From JAGTVG01 sp964389805 (lineage in GTDB: Bacteria > Bacteroidota > Bacteroidia > Cytophagales > Cyclobacteriaceae): a DNA stretch of 25,283 nt. The notes under the pieces were generated by a model. It was not told the origin of the DNA and did not search any database. It saw only the letters and a list, made by a program, of their open reading frames with translations. Position 1 is the first letter of the stretch. Every line of letters starts with the position of its first letter. This document shows, in pieces, positions 15,302-23,619 of the stretch. The stretch covers positions 1 to 25,283 of the forward strand of contig CAYMFU010000073.1 in NCBI GenBank assembly GCA_964389805.1. Direction: 5' to 3'. Both the position numbers and the translations under genes were made by a program.

Positions 15302-16777
15302 TTAATTATTATTTATACCATAGATCTTCCCATCAATCCCTCCGAATAATACCCAATTGTTCCATGTTACTGCTGAAGAGGCAAATCCATAGATGAAGAC
15401 ATCGTCATTTTCGGCTACTCTCACCTGCCAGGAAATTTCTCCTGTCTTCCGGTTTATACAATAAAAACTTGTATTCATAACATCAGTTCGGTGCATAGTT
15501 CCGGCACCACCGATAAAAAGATATTCCTCATTGATAGCTGGAGTAGACCATGTCCATGCCTCAACTCTCGTGCTCCAAATAACCTTTCCATTTTCCGGAT
15601 CGATAGCATGGACTTTTCTGAAATCTGAACTTCCAATATAAATTATCCCATCAAATATAACTGGTGATGATTCCACCCATGATCCCCAATAAGTGGTTTT
15701 CCATAATTCAGCACCAGTATTTTTGTCAATACCGACGATAGATGCAGACCGGCTGCCAAAGATCAATTTGTTATCAATAATAACCGGTGTTGATTGAATC
15801 CTCTCACCGGCATCATATTTCCATACCAGAGTCCCATTTTTCAAATTTATTGCATACATATAGTGGTCCCAGCTTCCAAAATAAACTATTCCAGGATCTA
15901 CTATTGGTGTTGACCGGATTATATCACCTGTTTTATATTTCCACTTTATTTCACCATTCACCTTATTGATGGCATATAAACAGGAATCTATACTTCCAAC
16001 ATATATAATCCCCTTTTGGATAACAGGGGATGAACACATATAGTCATATGTACTCGCCTCTAAAGCAGGAAGATTCCTTGGGCTTGCATCATTTCCGATG
16101 TATACTTTCCAATTTAATTTTCCATTACCAGAATGGATGGAATACAGGTATCCGTCATCGCTGGTAAAATAAACAAGCTTATCATTTACTAGAGCCTTTG
16201 ATCTTATTTTTGACTCAGAATTGAAAATCCATGATGTTTCTAAGTCGTCCATATTGATTGAATATAGGTTCCCGGCATCGTTTCCAAAGATCAATTGCCC
16301 ATCACTAACGGACAATGAAGACCATATCGGGCTATTTGTTTCGAGAATCCAATCAACTTCCTTTTCCGGGTATTCAAAGCTAAATGTTGGTTTTGATTCG
16401 ATCCTCTTAAATTCAACAATAACTTCACCTCCCAGTGCTGTAAGTATTCCCGTAATGCGCTGGTCATCGGCATCATAGGATGCATTAAATCCTGGAAATG
16501 TGAAATTACCATCGTTTAATTTAAATTTTCCTACTGGAATATTCAGGAATCCAAAATCAGTCAAATCCAATGTGCATTCCAGACTATCAGAATCTGTAGC
16601 TTGAATATCTAAGACCAGCATCATCTCAGTTCCATTATCAGATAAGGTCGTTTGCCATAGTCCGATAATACTGTTTCCCAGATTATCAAATTCATTTGCA
16701 GAGGCATTTTCAAAAAACAATAATAACGATAAACAAATAACAAAGCTTGGCGATAATCTTCTTAAAAAATAAGTCAT
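15302..16777 (-). CDS. Secreted PQQ-type beta-propeller protein (BamB-like repeats)
   Basis: 491 residues. The signal peptide spans about 1-27 (ends FENASA). Residues about 35-130 (IIGLWQTTLSDNGTEMMLVL onward) form a small beta-rich domain of the 'GxWxG' kind seen ahead of other Bacteroidota enzymes. From about 145 to the end are PQQ/BamB-type blades. Repeat ends are GKLNWKV, GEIKWKYKTG, GTLVWKYDAG, GAELWKTTY, GKVIWSTRV and GEISWQVRV, each preceded by VYxGSxDxxLYAIN-like strands. Seven or so blades would close one propeller. It could bind a quinone cofactor or simply act as a scaffold; no catalytic Asp/Glu set of a PQQ dehydrogenase is evident. It converges with the enolase remnant, 9 nt between stops. 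Confidence 0.85.
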   Translation of the reverse strand: MTYFLRRLSPSFVICLSLLLFFENASANEFDNLGNSIIGLWQTTLSDNGTEMMLVLDIQATDSDSLECTLDLTDFGFLNIPVGKFKLNDGNFTFPGFNASYDADDQRITGILTALGGEVIVEFKRIESKPTFSFEYPEKEVDWILETNSPIWSSLSVSDGQLIFGNDAGNLYSINMDDLETSWIFNSESKIRSKALVNDKLVYFTSDDGYLYSIHSGNGKLNWKVYIGNDASPRNLPALEASTYDYMCSSPVIQKGIIYVGSIDSCLYAINKVNGEIKWKYKTGDIIRSTPIVDPGIVYFGSWDHYMYAINLKNGTLVWKYDAGERIQSTPVIIDNKLIFGSRSASIVGIDKNTGAELWKTTYWGSWVESSPVIFDGIIYIGSSDFRKVHAIDPENGKVIWSTRVEAWTWSTPAINEEYLFIGGAGTMHRTDVMNTSFYCINRKTGEISWQVRVAENDDVFIYGFASSAVTWNNWVLFGGIDGKIYGINNN

Positions 16778-16997
16778 ATTGATTCGATTAAAAAGTTAAT
16801 TTAATTTTAGTATGCTATTTCAATTAATGTGCCAATTGGAAATCTTACCTGATCCTTTAAAATACGGCCTTATGGACGAAAGTGAGAGTGATTTTTATTC
16901 GTTATTGGTCATCTGGTGACCGGAATCGGACATACAGGGCATGTGAAGCATCATAGAATATTCCATTATTATGCATCCGTTTTGTAGTCATTTGTGA
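16778..16997. other. 220-nt intergenic stretch with a GC-richer island
   Basis: The gap lies between the PQQ-propeller start (16777) and the stop of the small exported protein (16998). From about 16865 to 16980 the sequence is visibly richer in G and C than other gaps here. It contains GGTCA-TCTGG-TGACC (16907-16921). A minus-strand frame of 24 codons (16976-16902) is the longest I see and looks like chance. It may be a decayed gene or repeat. Confidence 0.4.
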
Positions 16998-17000
16998 CTA
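16985..17000. repeat. 6-bp inverted repeat at the end of the small exported protein gene
   Basis: TAGTCA (16985-16990), TTTG, TGACTA (16995-17000). The right arm includes the TAG stop of the minus-strand gene. On that strand the hairpin is followed by CAAAAC, not a T-run, so it is not a standard intrinsic terminator. Confidence 0.45.
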
Positions 17001-17531
17001 AAAATCAGTGGAAAGATCGTGAATGCCTTCTTCTTTTTTATCCTTGATATACTGGTTTAATTTCAAAGAAGCATATTTTATTTCAAGCTTATTTCTATTA
17101 ATAGAGGTAACTGAAAGAAGAACACCTTCCGATTGCCATTCCCAGGCATTTGCTCTCACTGAAAATGAAGGTTCCCCGTAAAGCTTTTTAAGTGCTTTCA
17201 TTATATCTGTCTCTTTCGGAGTAATGATTTTTATTTCAATTATTTTGCTGAGAAATACTTTTACTTCAAGATCTTTAATTTGTACTTCGCCTATATTAGA
17301 GTACGATCCCTTTTCTCTTGTATATACATAAAGTGGATCTTCAGATTTCTTCAAATCAAGGGTCTTTTTAAAAACCAGACTTGAATTATCAGATATATCT
17401 GAATCCAGAATGATGTCTTGAAAGCCGTGTTTCTGCTCCAGGTCAGCTATACTTTGAGCTCCGGATTCCATGTACGGTATGATCAGTGATATTATTATCA
17501 GTAAATGGCGATAAATGTTTTTATAATTCAT
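16998..17531 (-). CDS. Small exported protein paired with GGT, function unknown
   Basis: 177 residues. A signal peptide (about 1-25, LLIIISLIIPYMESGAQ) is followed by a mixed alpha/beta region with no Cys. Visible patterns are IVLDSD-like and EVKVFLSKIIEIKIITPKET strands, LYGEPSFSVRANAWEWQSE near 115-133, and a charged C-terminal tail (KDKKEEGIHDLSTDF). I do not recognise the family; the KLYGEP...WEW pattern resembles small periplasmic proteins that assess residue differences, but this is too weak for a name. It starts 7 nt after the gamma-glutamyltransferase stop, so it is co-transcribed with it and may act on the same peptides, though the GGT itself has no signal peptide. Confidence 0.7.
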   Translation of the reverse strand: MNYKNIYRHLLIIISLIIPYMESGAQSIADLEQKHGFQDIILDSDISDNSSLVFKKTLDLKKSEDPLYVYTREKGSYSNIGEVQIKDLEVKVFLSKIIEIKIITPKETDIMKALKKLYGEPSFSVRANAWEWQSEGVLLSVTSINRNKLEIKYASLKLNQYIKDKKEEGIHDLSTDF

Positions 17532-17538
17532 GACTTTG

Positions 17539-19098
17539 CTATTGAATATTTCTTACCGCACCTACACGCCTCCTGTCGCCAGCAGCATCAATATGGCCAT
17601 TTTTATCTTTAAATACAGCATGAACGCCACCAAAATACATATTTTTAGCCGTCCAGAAGATCTTTTCAGCATTGCCAGGTAACTCTAAGCCATCAATGAT
17701 GTCATGATCAAATCCCGGTTCCACATCCAAGTGCATGTTTTCCCAGTGTATCCGGGGAGCATTAACGCACTCATCGGGAGACATGCCAAAATCAATATAA
17801 TTTGAAATAGCCTGCACTATGGCGGACCTAATTCTGTTGGAACCACCTGATCCGAGTGCGGCAATTGGTTTATTTCTTTCGAGAAATAACGTTGGCGACA
17901 TCATTGAACTAATCCTCTTATTCTCGGGCCAGTTGAAAAATCCTTCAGGGCACAGGTCTTCCTCACCTAACATATTATTCAGCATAATATCGGTATCAGG
18001 AATATAGTATCCGCATCCTTCGCCGTGGGAGGTGGTAATAGAAACAAAATTATCATATTCATCAACTACACTGACATGGGTTGTATTTCCTGATTTTCGA
18101 ATACCTTTATTAATTTCTGAGTTTATTTTTTCCAGATACTCTTTATCCAGGAGAAAATCCATAACCTGAGGGTGATACCTGTTATGAATGAAAAGCTCCT
18201 TTCGAGCAATTGTTGTGTATTCAATGGCTTCAGCAAGTAATTGCAAATGATATTCTGATCCCCATTGATCTTTCTTCAAAGAATAATTATTTAACAATGA
18301 AAACGTAAAGGCAATCAGGGGCCCACCTGCATTTGGTGGCGTATTGGTTACTATAGAATAGTCTCTATAAGGAAAAACCAGTGGCTTGCGTTCAATGACG
18401 CAGTAGTCTTTAAAGTCATCTAAAGTAAGGTTTCCTCCTCTTTCCATACTGTCAGAAGCAATTTTTTGGGCTATTTCACCCTTATAAAACTCATCAGGCC
18501 CTGCTTTTGAAACAAATTCCAGGAAATCAGCAAATTGTGGCAAATAGTAATGATCACCTATTTCTCTAATTCTGTTATTAATAGTATATATTTTCTTCCC
18601 ATTTTCAGAAAGTGACAAAATAGGTTCTAAAATATCGGCCTGGTATTTGGTTTGTTTATGAAGGCGAATCCCTCTTTTAGCAGCATCACAAGCCGGATGG
18701 ACAAGTTCCGAAAATGGAACTGACCCAAATCTTTTATGGATCTCAAATAATCCTGCAAGATTTCCGGGCGTTGCTGCTGTTCCCATACCCACATGGAATT
18801 CCTGCGTCTTATCTCCGAAATCCACAATGATCGGAAAGAATTCCGTATCATTTTTAGCCCTTTTAAAAACTGGAGTATGTGTAAAAAAATCCAGTAACAC
18901 CGGATAGCTCCCTGCATGACTGGCCATCATAAATCCTCCTCCACCTAGTGATGTTATGGTAGAACTTGCCACGAAGGTCATTAATGTAGCACTGATTGCT
19001 GCATCAAAAGCATTTCCTCCCGCTTTAAGAATTTCATAGCCAGCTTCGGCTGTTAATTCATCTCCACCTGAAATAGCTCCTTTTGTTGCTCGAAACAT
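17539..19098 (-). CDS. Gamma-glutamyltransferase family protein
   Basis: 519 residues. The Ntn-hydrolase self-cleavage site is NTTHVSVVD, with Thr339 the expected nucleophile and N-terminus of the small subunit. Other family marks are GGNAFDAA (28-35), LGGGGFMM (51-58), TPPNAGGP (253-260), GSGGSNRIRSA (416-426) and DRRRVGA near the end. The family transfers or hydrolyses gamma-glutamyl groups, for example from glutathione. The chain starts directly at the conserved ATKGAISGGDELTAEAG, so there is no signal peptide, and a cytosolic enzyme is predicted. It is followed after 7 nt by the small exported protein gene. The 124 nt upstream are shared with the divergent sulfatase gene; TACTTTTA just before the ATG is a one-mismatch -7 box. 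Confidence 0.93.
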   Translation of the reverse strand: MFRATKGAISGGDELTAEAGYEILKAGGNAFDAAISATLMTFVASSTITSLGGGGFMMASHAGSYPVLLDFFTHTPVFKRAKNDTEFFPIIVDFGDKTQEFHVGMGTAATPGNLAGLFEIHKRFGSVPFSELVHPACDAAKRGIRLHKQTKYQADILEPILSLSENGKKIYTINNRIREIGDHYYLPQFADFLEFVSKAGPDEFYKGEIAQKIASDSMERGGNLTLDDFKDYCVIERKPLVFPYRDYSIVTNTPPNAGGPLIAFTFSLLNNYSLKKDQWGSEYHLQLLAEAIEYTTIARKELFIHNRYHPQVMDFLLDKEYLEKINSEINKGIRKSGNTTHVSVVDEYDNFVSITTSHGEGCGYYIPDTDIMLNNMLGEEDLCPEGFFNWPENKRISSMMSPTLFLERNKPIAALGSGGSNRIRSAIVQAISNYIDFGMSPDECVNAPRIHWENMHLDVEPGFDHDIIDGLELPGNAEKIFWTAKNMYFGGVHAVFKDKNGHIDAAGDRRRVGAVRNIQ

Positions 19099-19222
19099 GT
19101 CGTAAAAGTAATAGCTAAGGATTAAAAATAATTATAAGAACTTATTCAATTGCTTTAAAACTCTAAAAAAATAGTTGAATTGCATAATTTGTTTATTATT
19201 TTTCCCTATCAATCGGAGAATA

Positions 19223-20785
19223 ATGAAGAAGATATTTTTTTTGTGGATAGGCCTATTAATCTGTATTGTTATAGCATATGTTTTAGCGGGATTTAATACA
19301 GAAAAAATAAGTAATCCCCCTAATATATTACTTGCCATCAGCGATGATCAATCCTTTCCTCATGCATCAATATATGGCTTTAATGCAGTAAATACCCCTG
19401 GTTTCGATCGTATAGCAAAAGAGGGGATACTTTTTAATAATGCTTTTTCCGCTGCACCCGGATGCAGCCCATCCAGGGCGTCCTTACTAACAGGCAAACA
19501 CATCTGGGAGCTTGAAGACGCAGGATCACATGCCAGTTATTTTCCGTCCATGTTCAGAACTTACACCACAATTCTATCTGAGAATGGCTATTATGTGGGA
19601 TATACAGGAAAGGGATGGGGGCCAGGTAATTGGAAAGATTCGGGATGGCAGATAAATCCTGCCGGTAAGGAATACAATGAGATTACGGATTCTGATGTGC
19701 CCCTTTTTATTCGTAATACCGATTATTTCGAGAATTTTAAGTCCTTTCTCAGAGACAGGAAAAGGAAGCAGCCTTTCTGCTTCTGGTATGGCGCCTCAGA
19801 ACCGCATCGCAGGTATAAAAGTGGAATTGGGGAAGATAGTGGGATGAATATTGAAGATGTAGTAGTTCCGGGATTTTTACCTGATGTGGATCCGGTACGA
19901 TCTGATATTTTGGATTATTTATTTGAAATTCAGCACTTTGACAGGCATCTCAATAAGATGATTGAGTATCTCGAGGAAATAGGGGAATTGGATAATACCT
20001 TAATAATAGTTACCTCTGATAACGGAATGCCCTTTCCCCGGGCAAAAGCAAATTTGTATGAATATGGCTTTCATATGCCTATGGCCGTTAGATGGGGGAA
20101 GGAGGTCTCTGCCGGAAGGGTAGTTGATGACCTGATTAGCCTGACAGACGTGGCCCCCACCATAATTGATGTGTTTGAACGGGCAAGCAATGTGAAAATA
20201 AATATAATTGATAAAATGACTGGCCGTAGTTTTCTGGATATACTCTTAAGTGAAAAATCCGGATTATTGGAATCTGACCGAAGGGAAATTTACAGTGGCA
20301 GAGAAAGACATTCCTGTTCCAGGTGGCAGAACTTATCATACCCGATAAGGGTTGTCAGAACTAATAATTATCTGTATATTAAAAACTTTAAACCAGAAAG
20401 ATGGCCAGCAGGTGCCCCTGTGAAATATAATGATGAAATGGATCTTGTTCCTGGATTTCATGATATTGATGATTTTCAGGAAAGTTACATTTATGAAAAC
20501 CGTAACGTGGATTCAATAAAATACTTTTTTGATCTAGCAGTACAGAAACGTCCTAAGGAGGAGTTATATGATATACGGAGCGATCCTTACTGCTTAAACG
20601 ATTTATCAGTATTGCCGGAATATCAAAATGTTTTGTTCGAGTTAAGAGAGAAACTGAATGCCAGGCTGAAGGAAACAAGGGATCCCAGATTAACTGGGCA
20701 AGGTGATATCTGGGAAACATATAAAAGATTTAATGTAATGAGAACCTTCCCTGAACCCGATATATCGATTGGCGATTCGAAATAA
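19223..20785 (+). CDS. Type I sulfatase, membrane-anchored or exported
   Basis: 520 residues from the ATG at 19223. An in-frame TTG 48 nt upstream is less likely, since CGGAGAATA precedes the ATG and the ATG gives a normal signal or anchor (4-23). The formylglycine site is CSPSR at 81-85, followed by ASLLTGK. Metal ligands are Asp41-Asp42 in AISDDQ and Asp266-Asn267 in TSDNG. The SEPHRRY stretch near 192-198 and the early HASIYGFNAVNTPGFDRIAKEG resemble heparan N-sulfatase-like members of family S1. It should remove sulfate from an extracellular glycan after Cys81 is oxidised. No maturase (anaerobic radical SAM type or FGE) is in the window; the neighbouring amrS is a different radical SAM family. 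The K+ channel gene starts 22 nt later. Confidence 0.93.
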   Translation: MKKIFFLWIGLLICIVIAYVLAGFNTEKISNPPNILLAISDDQSFPHASIYGFNAVNTPGFDRIAKEGILFNNAFSAAPGCSPSRASLLTGKHIWELEDAGSHASYFPSMFRTYTTILSENGYYVGYTGKGWGPGNWKDSGWQINPAGKEYNEITDSDVPLFIRNTDYFENFKSFLRDRKRKQPFCFWYGASEPHRRYKSGIGEDSGMNIEDVVVPGFLPDVDPVRSDILDYLFEIQHFDRHLNKMIEYLEEIGELDNTLIIVTSDNGMPFPRAKANLYEYGFHMPMAVRWGKEVSAGRVVDDLISLTDVAPTIIDVFERASNVKINIIDKMTGRSFLDILLSEKSGLLESDRREIYSGRERHSCSRWQNLSYPIRVVRTNNYLYIKNFKPERWPAGAPVKYNDEMDLVPGFHDIDDFQESYIYENRNVDSIKYFFDLAVQKRPKEELYDIRSDPYCLNDLSVLPEYQNVLFELREKLNARLKETRDPRLTGQGDIWETYKRFNVMRTFPEPDISIGDSK

Positions 20786-20807
20786 TTGATAAAATAAAAA
20801 TAATCCG

Positions 20808-21467
20808 ATGAAACATAAGATAACATCTTTGTCAGAGCATTTAAAAGAAGATTTTAAATATCCATTCTTTTTGATATCACTTCTAGCATTTTTGTTTGTT
20901 CCATCATTGGTGGGTCAAGGATACCATGAAATTGTAGGCGATATACTATTTGTTTTATTTATAATAAGCAGCTTGTCTTTAATAAGTTCTGAATCAAAAG
21001 TTGTATTGATGTTTACCTATGGTATCGGGCTGTTGGGAGTATCAGCTGAGATCTACCATTACTTTATACAGCCACTTAATGATACCTTCCAGATCGGTTT
21101 TATGTTGATCCTGTTCATTTATTTTATTCTACTTTCTTCAGAACTTATCCTACAGATTTTTAAATCTAAAGTAATTACACTAAATGTCGTGTTGGGAGCA
21201 TTTACAGGGTACATTATGATCGGAATTATAGGATATTTCATTTTCAGAATAATATTTATACTAGATCATGAATCTTTCGCCATCCCTATTGAATCAAGCA
21301 AGGATCTGATCTATTTTTCATTTATTACTCTAACTACAATTGGATATGGAGATATTTCTCCCATAACCGATTCAGCCAGAAATTTTGCCATACTCCTGGG
21401 CCTTATAGGGCAATTCTATAATACTGTTATTATCGCAATCATCATCGGGAAATTTCTCCAGAAATAA
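20808..21467 (+). CDS. Potassium channel family protein (two-helix pore, extra N-terminal helices)
   Basis: 219 residues. The selectivity filter is TTIGYGD (176-182), followed by the usual ISPITDSAR and the inner helix (about 190-216). Upstream hydrophobic segments at about 20-34, 44-60, 65-83, 97-117 and 126-151 give about six helices in all. There is no S4-like row of Arg/Lys, so voltage sensing is unlikely. There is also no RCK/TrkA_N domain: the chain ends two residues after the inner helix (GKFLQK). It should form a K+-selective pore in the inner membrane. It lies 22 nt after the sulfatase and 88 nt before amrS. Confidence 0.92.
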   Translation: MKHKITSLSEHLKEDFKYPFFLISLLAFLFVPSLVGQGYHEIVGDILFVLFIISSLSLISSESKVVLMFTYGIGLLGVSAEIYHYFIQPLNDTFQIGFMLILFIYFILLSSELILQIFKSKVITLNVVLGAFTGYIMIGIIGYFIFRIIFILDHESFAIPIESSKDLIYFSFITLTTIGYGDISPITDSARNFAILLGLIGQFYNTVIIAIIIGKFLQK

Positions 21468-21555
21468 ATTCCTGGATTATCTCCATATCTTTGCCCAATA
21501 GTTTTTATCTGTTAAAAATTGTAAATTAGGTTGGAGACTACCTCGTAACCCGATC

Positions 21556-22566
21556 ATGTCAGAGGCAAAATACTATCAGATAATTTCAAAGGATTCTTTG
21601 AGATGCAATTTATGTCCGCATTATTGTAATCTAGAGGAAGGTGAGAGGGGGAAATGCGGAGTTCGAAAAAACATAAATGGAAAACTCATTGCTGAGAATT
21701 ATGGTGTGATATCCTCAGTTCACCTGGATCCTATTGAAAAAAAACCACTATATCATTATTACCCCTCTTCATCAATTTTGTCTGTCGGAAGTGTTGGATG
21801 TAATTTGAGCTGCAGTTTTTGTCAGAATTGTGATATATCTCAAACCACAGTGGATGATTACCCCTGGCTCAAGCATCATTCTGTTCAACAGGTATTATCC
21901 TATAACGATCAATATTCTGAAAACCTGGGCATTGCGTATACGTACAATGAGCCTAGCGTGTATTTTGAATTTATGCTGGACCTGGCAAGAGAATCACATA
22001 AACAGGGATTGAAAAATGTGATGGTCTCTAATGGTTATATTGCCTCGGAACCCCTGTCAGAAGTGCTTGAACTTATTGATGCGTTTAATATCGATTTAAA
22101 GGCATTCAACAATGAGTTTTATAGGAAATTCACTGATGCCAGATTAAAACCCGTAAAGGACAACCTTATTGCAATTAAAAAGGGAGGCAAACATCTTGAG
22201 ATAACAAACCTGGTAATCCCTACTCTAAACGATAATGAAAAGGAATTTGAAGATATGGTAAATTGGATCTGTAATGAACTGGGTGAACATACAGTATTGC
22301 ACCTTTCTCGTTATTTCCCGGCCTACAGATTGCAGTATCCACCAACACCTACAGAAACCATTGCGCGGCTTTTTGAAATCTCAAAAACGTATTTACCGTA
22401 TACTTATACAGGAAACCTGAATTTTACCCCTGGACAGAATACCATGTGTCATAAGTGCGGATCATTACTTATTGAAAGAAAAGGTGGATATTCTACTGAT
22501 GTAAAAGGCCTGGATGATCGGGGGAAGTGCCTATCATGCAAAACTCAGATCTTAAAAAATATATAA
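21556..22566 (+). CDS. amrS: AmmeMemoRadiSam system radical SAM enzyme AmrS
   Basis: 336 residues. The radical SAM cluster motif is CNLSCSFC (Cys82, Cys86, Cys89; CxxxCxxC). An N-terminal four-Cys zinc site precedes it (C17, C20, C24, C34, in RCNLCPHYC and KCGVR). A C-terminal zinc ribbon follows (CHKCGS and CLSCKT). This domain order, with YTYNEPSVYFEF and FNIDLKAFNNEFYRKF, is that of the AmmeMemoRadiSam radical SAM protein, a relative of pyruvate formate-lyase activating enzymes. It would generate a 5'-deoxyadenosyl radical; the substrate is unknown. The amrB start is 2 nt after its stop, so the two are surely co-translated. No amrA (AMMECR1) gene is seen here. Confidence 0.94.
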   Translation: MSEAKYYQIISKDSLRCNLCPHYCNLEEGERGKCGVRKNINGKLIAENYGVISSVHLDPIEKKPLYHYYPSSSILSVGSVGCNLSCSFCQNCDISQTTVDDYPWLKHHSVQQVLSYNDQYSENLGIAYTYNEPSVYFEFMLDLARESHKQGLKNVMVSNGYIASEPLSEVLELIDAFNIDLKAFNNEFYRKFTDARLKPVKDNLIAIKKGGKHLEITNLVIPTLNDNEKEFEDMVNWICNELGEHTVLHLSRYFPAYRLQYPPTPTETIARLFEISKTYLPYTYTGNLNFTPGQNTMCHKCGSLLIERKGGYSTDVKGLDDRGKCLSCKTQILKNI

Positions 22567-22568
22567 CC

Positions 22569-23405
22569 ATGAAAACCAGAGAACCAGCCGTTGCCGGAAC
22601 TTTTTATCCTTCCTCATCTGTGGAATTGATTGAAATGCTTGATAATCTGCTAAATGTTGAAAAAGGAAAGATTAAGGATGAACTATCCTATAAAAAAATC
22701 CTTGGTGGTATAATTCCACACGCTGGCTATAAATATTCCGGATATGAATCCGTCCAGTTTTTTGAGATCCTGCACCAGGATTTTAAAGTGTTTTTTGATA
22801 CTATTTTCATTTTACATCCCAATCATCATGGCTTAGGGCCGGAAGTTGCAATTGATGATAATGACTTCTGGAAAACTCCGCTTGGAGAAGTCCCAATTGA
22901 TACGGAGATGAGGGATGCCCTGGCTATTCCTCTTTCCGCGGATGCCCATAAGTTCGAACATTCCGGGGAAGTAATAATTCCGTTCCTTCAGAAATTCCTC
23001 GATTATAGTTTCAAAATCGTACCAATCAGTTATCTGCGCCAGGACCCTGAGCAGTCAATAGAGATAGCAGAGAGGATTCTGGAAGTGAATAAGGTCATGA
23101 ACAAGAAAATCCTGATACTGGCGTCCTCCGACTTTTCCCATTATATTGATCCCGAGATTGGAGAGAAAAAGGACAAAAAGATCATAGATAAGATCCTGGA
23201 TCTTGATGTTGAAAGCGTATATGCTGAAATTAAAAATACCAATGCCACTGTATGCGGCTGCGGACCCATCATGACCCTCATGCATTATGTGAAAAAAGTA
23301 GCAGATAATCCCCAGGTCAAGCTGTTATCATTTGGTAATTCTGCAAAATCATTTGAATCTTCAGAAGTGGTTGACTATGCTTCACTTTTGTTTCATGATG
23401 GATAA
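22569..23405 (+). CDS. amrB: AmmeMemoRadiSam system protein AmrB (MEMO1 family)
   Basis: 278 residues from the ATG at 22569. A GTG at 22527 lies inside amrS, whereas MKTREPAVAGTFYP is the standard family start. The fold is that of MEMO1, related to LigB extradiol dioxygenases. The metal-site residues of human MEMO1 have counterparts: PHAGYKYSG (His51), LHPNHHG (His83) and TVCGCGP (Cys229). SSDFSHYI and HSGEVIIPFLQ are also conserved. Human MEMO1 binds iron or copper; the bacterial role is unknown but tied to AmrS by constant co-occurrence. It begins 2 nt after amrS. A PIG-L deacetylase gene follows after 214 nt. Confidence 0.94.
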   Translation: MKTREPAVAGTFYPSSSVELIEMLDNLLNVEKGKIKDELSYKKILGGIIPHAGYKYSGYESVQFFEILHQDFKVFFDTIFILHPNHHGLGPEVAIDDNDFWKTPLGEVPIDTEMRDALAIPLSADAHKFEHSGEVIIPFLQKFLDYSFKIVPISYLRQDPEQSIEIAERILEVNKVMNKKILILASSDFSHYIDPEIGEKKDKKIIDKILDLDVESVYAEIKNTNATVCGCGPIMTLMHYVKKVADNPQVKLLSFGNSAKSFESSEVVDYASLLFHDG

Positions 23406-23619
23406 ACTGACCAGTATATTCCGCCTTTAAGATCTTATGGAAAATAGCTGAGAGTGAATTGCCCTCTTTTATAAAATTTGAATTGGCGTTCATGCATTTT
23501 GCGGGAAATTAATCTCCTTGAAATATATGCTGAGAAGTATGGTGTGATTTAAAGTCCTTAATTCCCCCTAAATTATACTATTTTTATCCATATTTGGAGA
23601 TTAAAATTTACTGACAAGC

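Noticed and set aside
16902..16976. 24-codon minus-strand frame as a small gene
   Set aside because: Too short, no promoter or start signal, and no recognisable composition.
19175..19222. TTG at 19175 as start of the sulfatase
   Set aside because: The ATG at 19223 has an upstream GGAG and gives a normal signal segment.
21556..22566. AmrS as the sulfatase maturase
   Set aside because: Domain order and flanking zinc sites fit the AmmeMemoRadiSam enzyme, not the anaerobic sulfatase-maturing SPASM family.
22527..22568. GTG at 22527 as start of amrB
   Set aside because: It overlaps amrS, and the family N-terminus begins exactly at the ATG at 22569.
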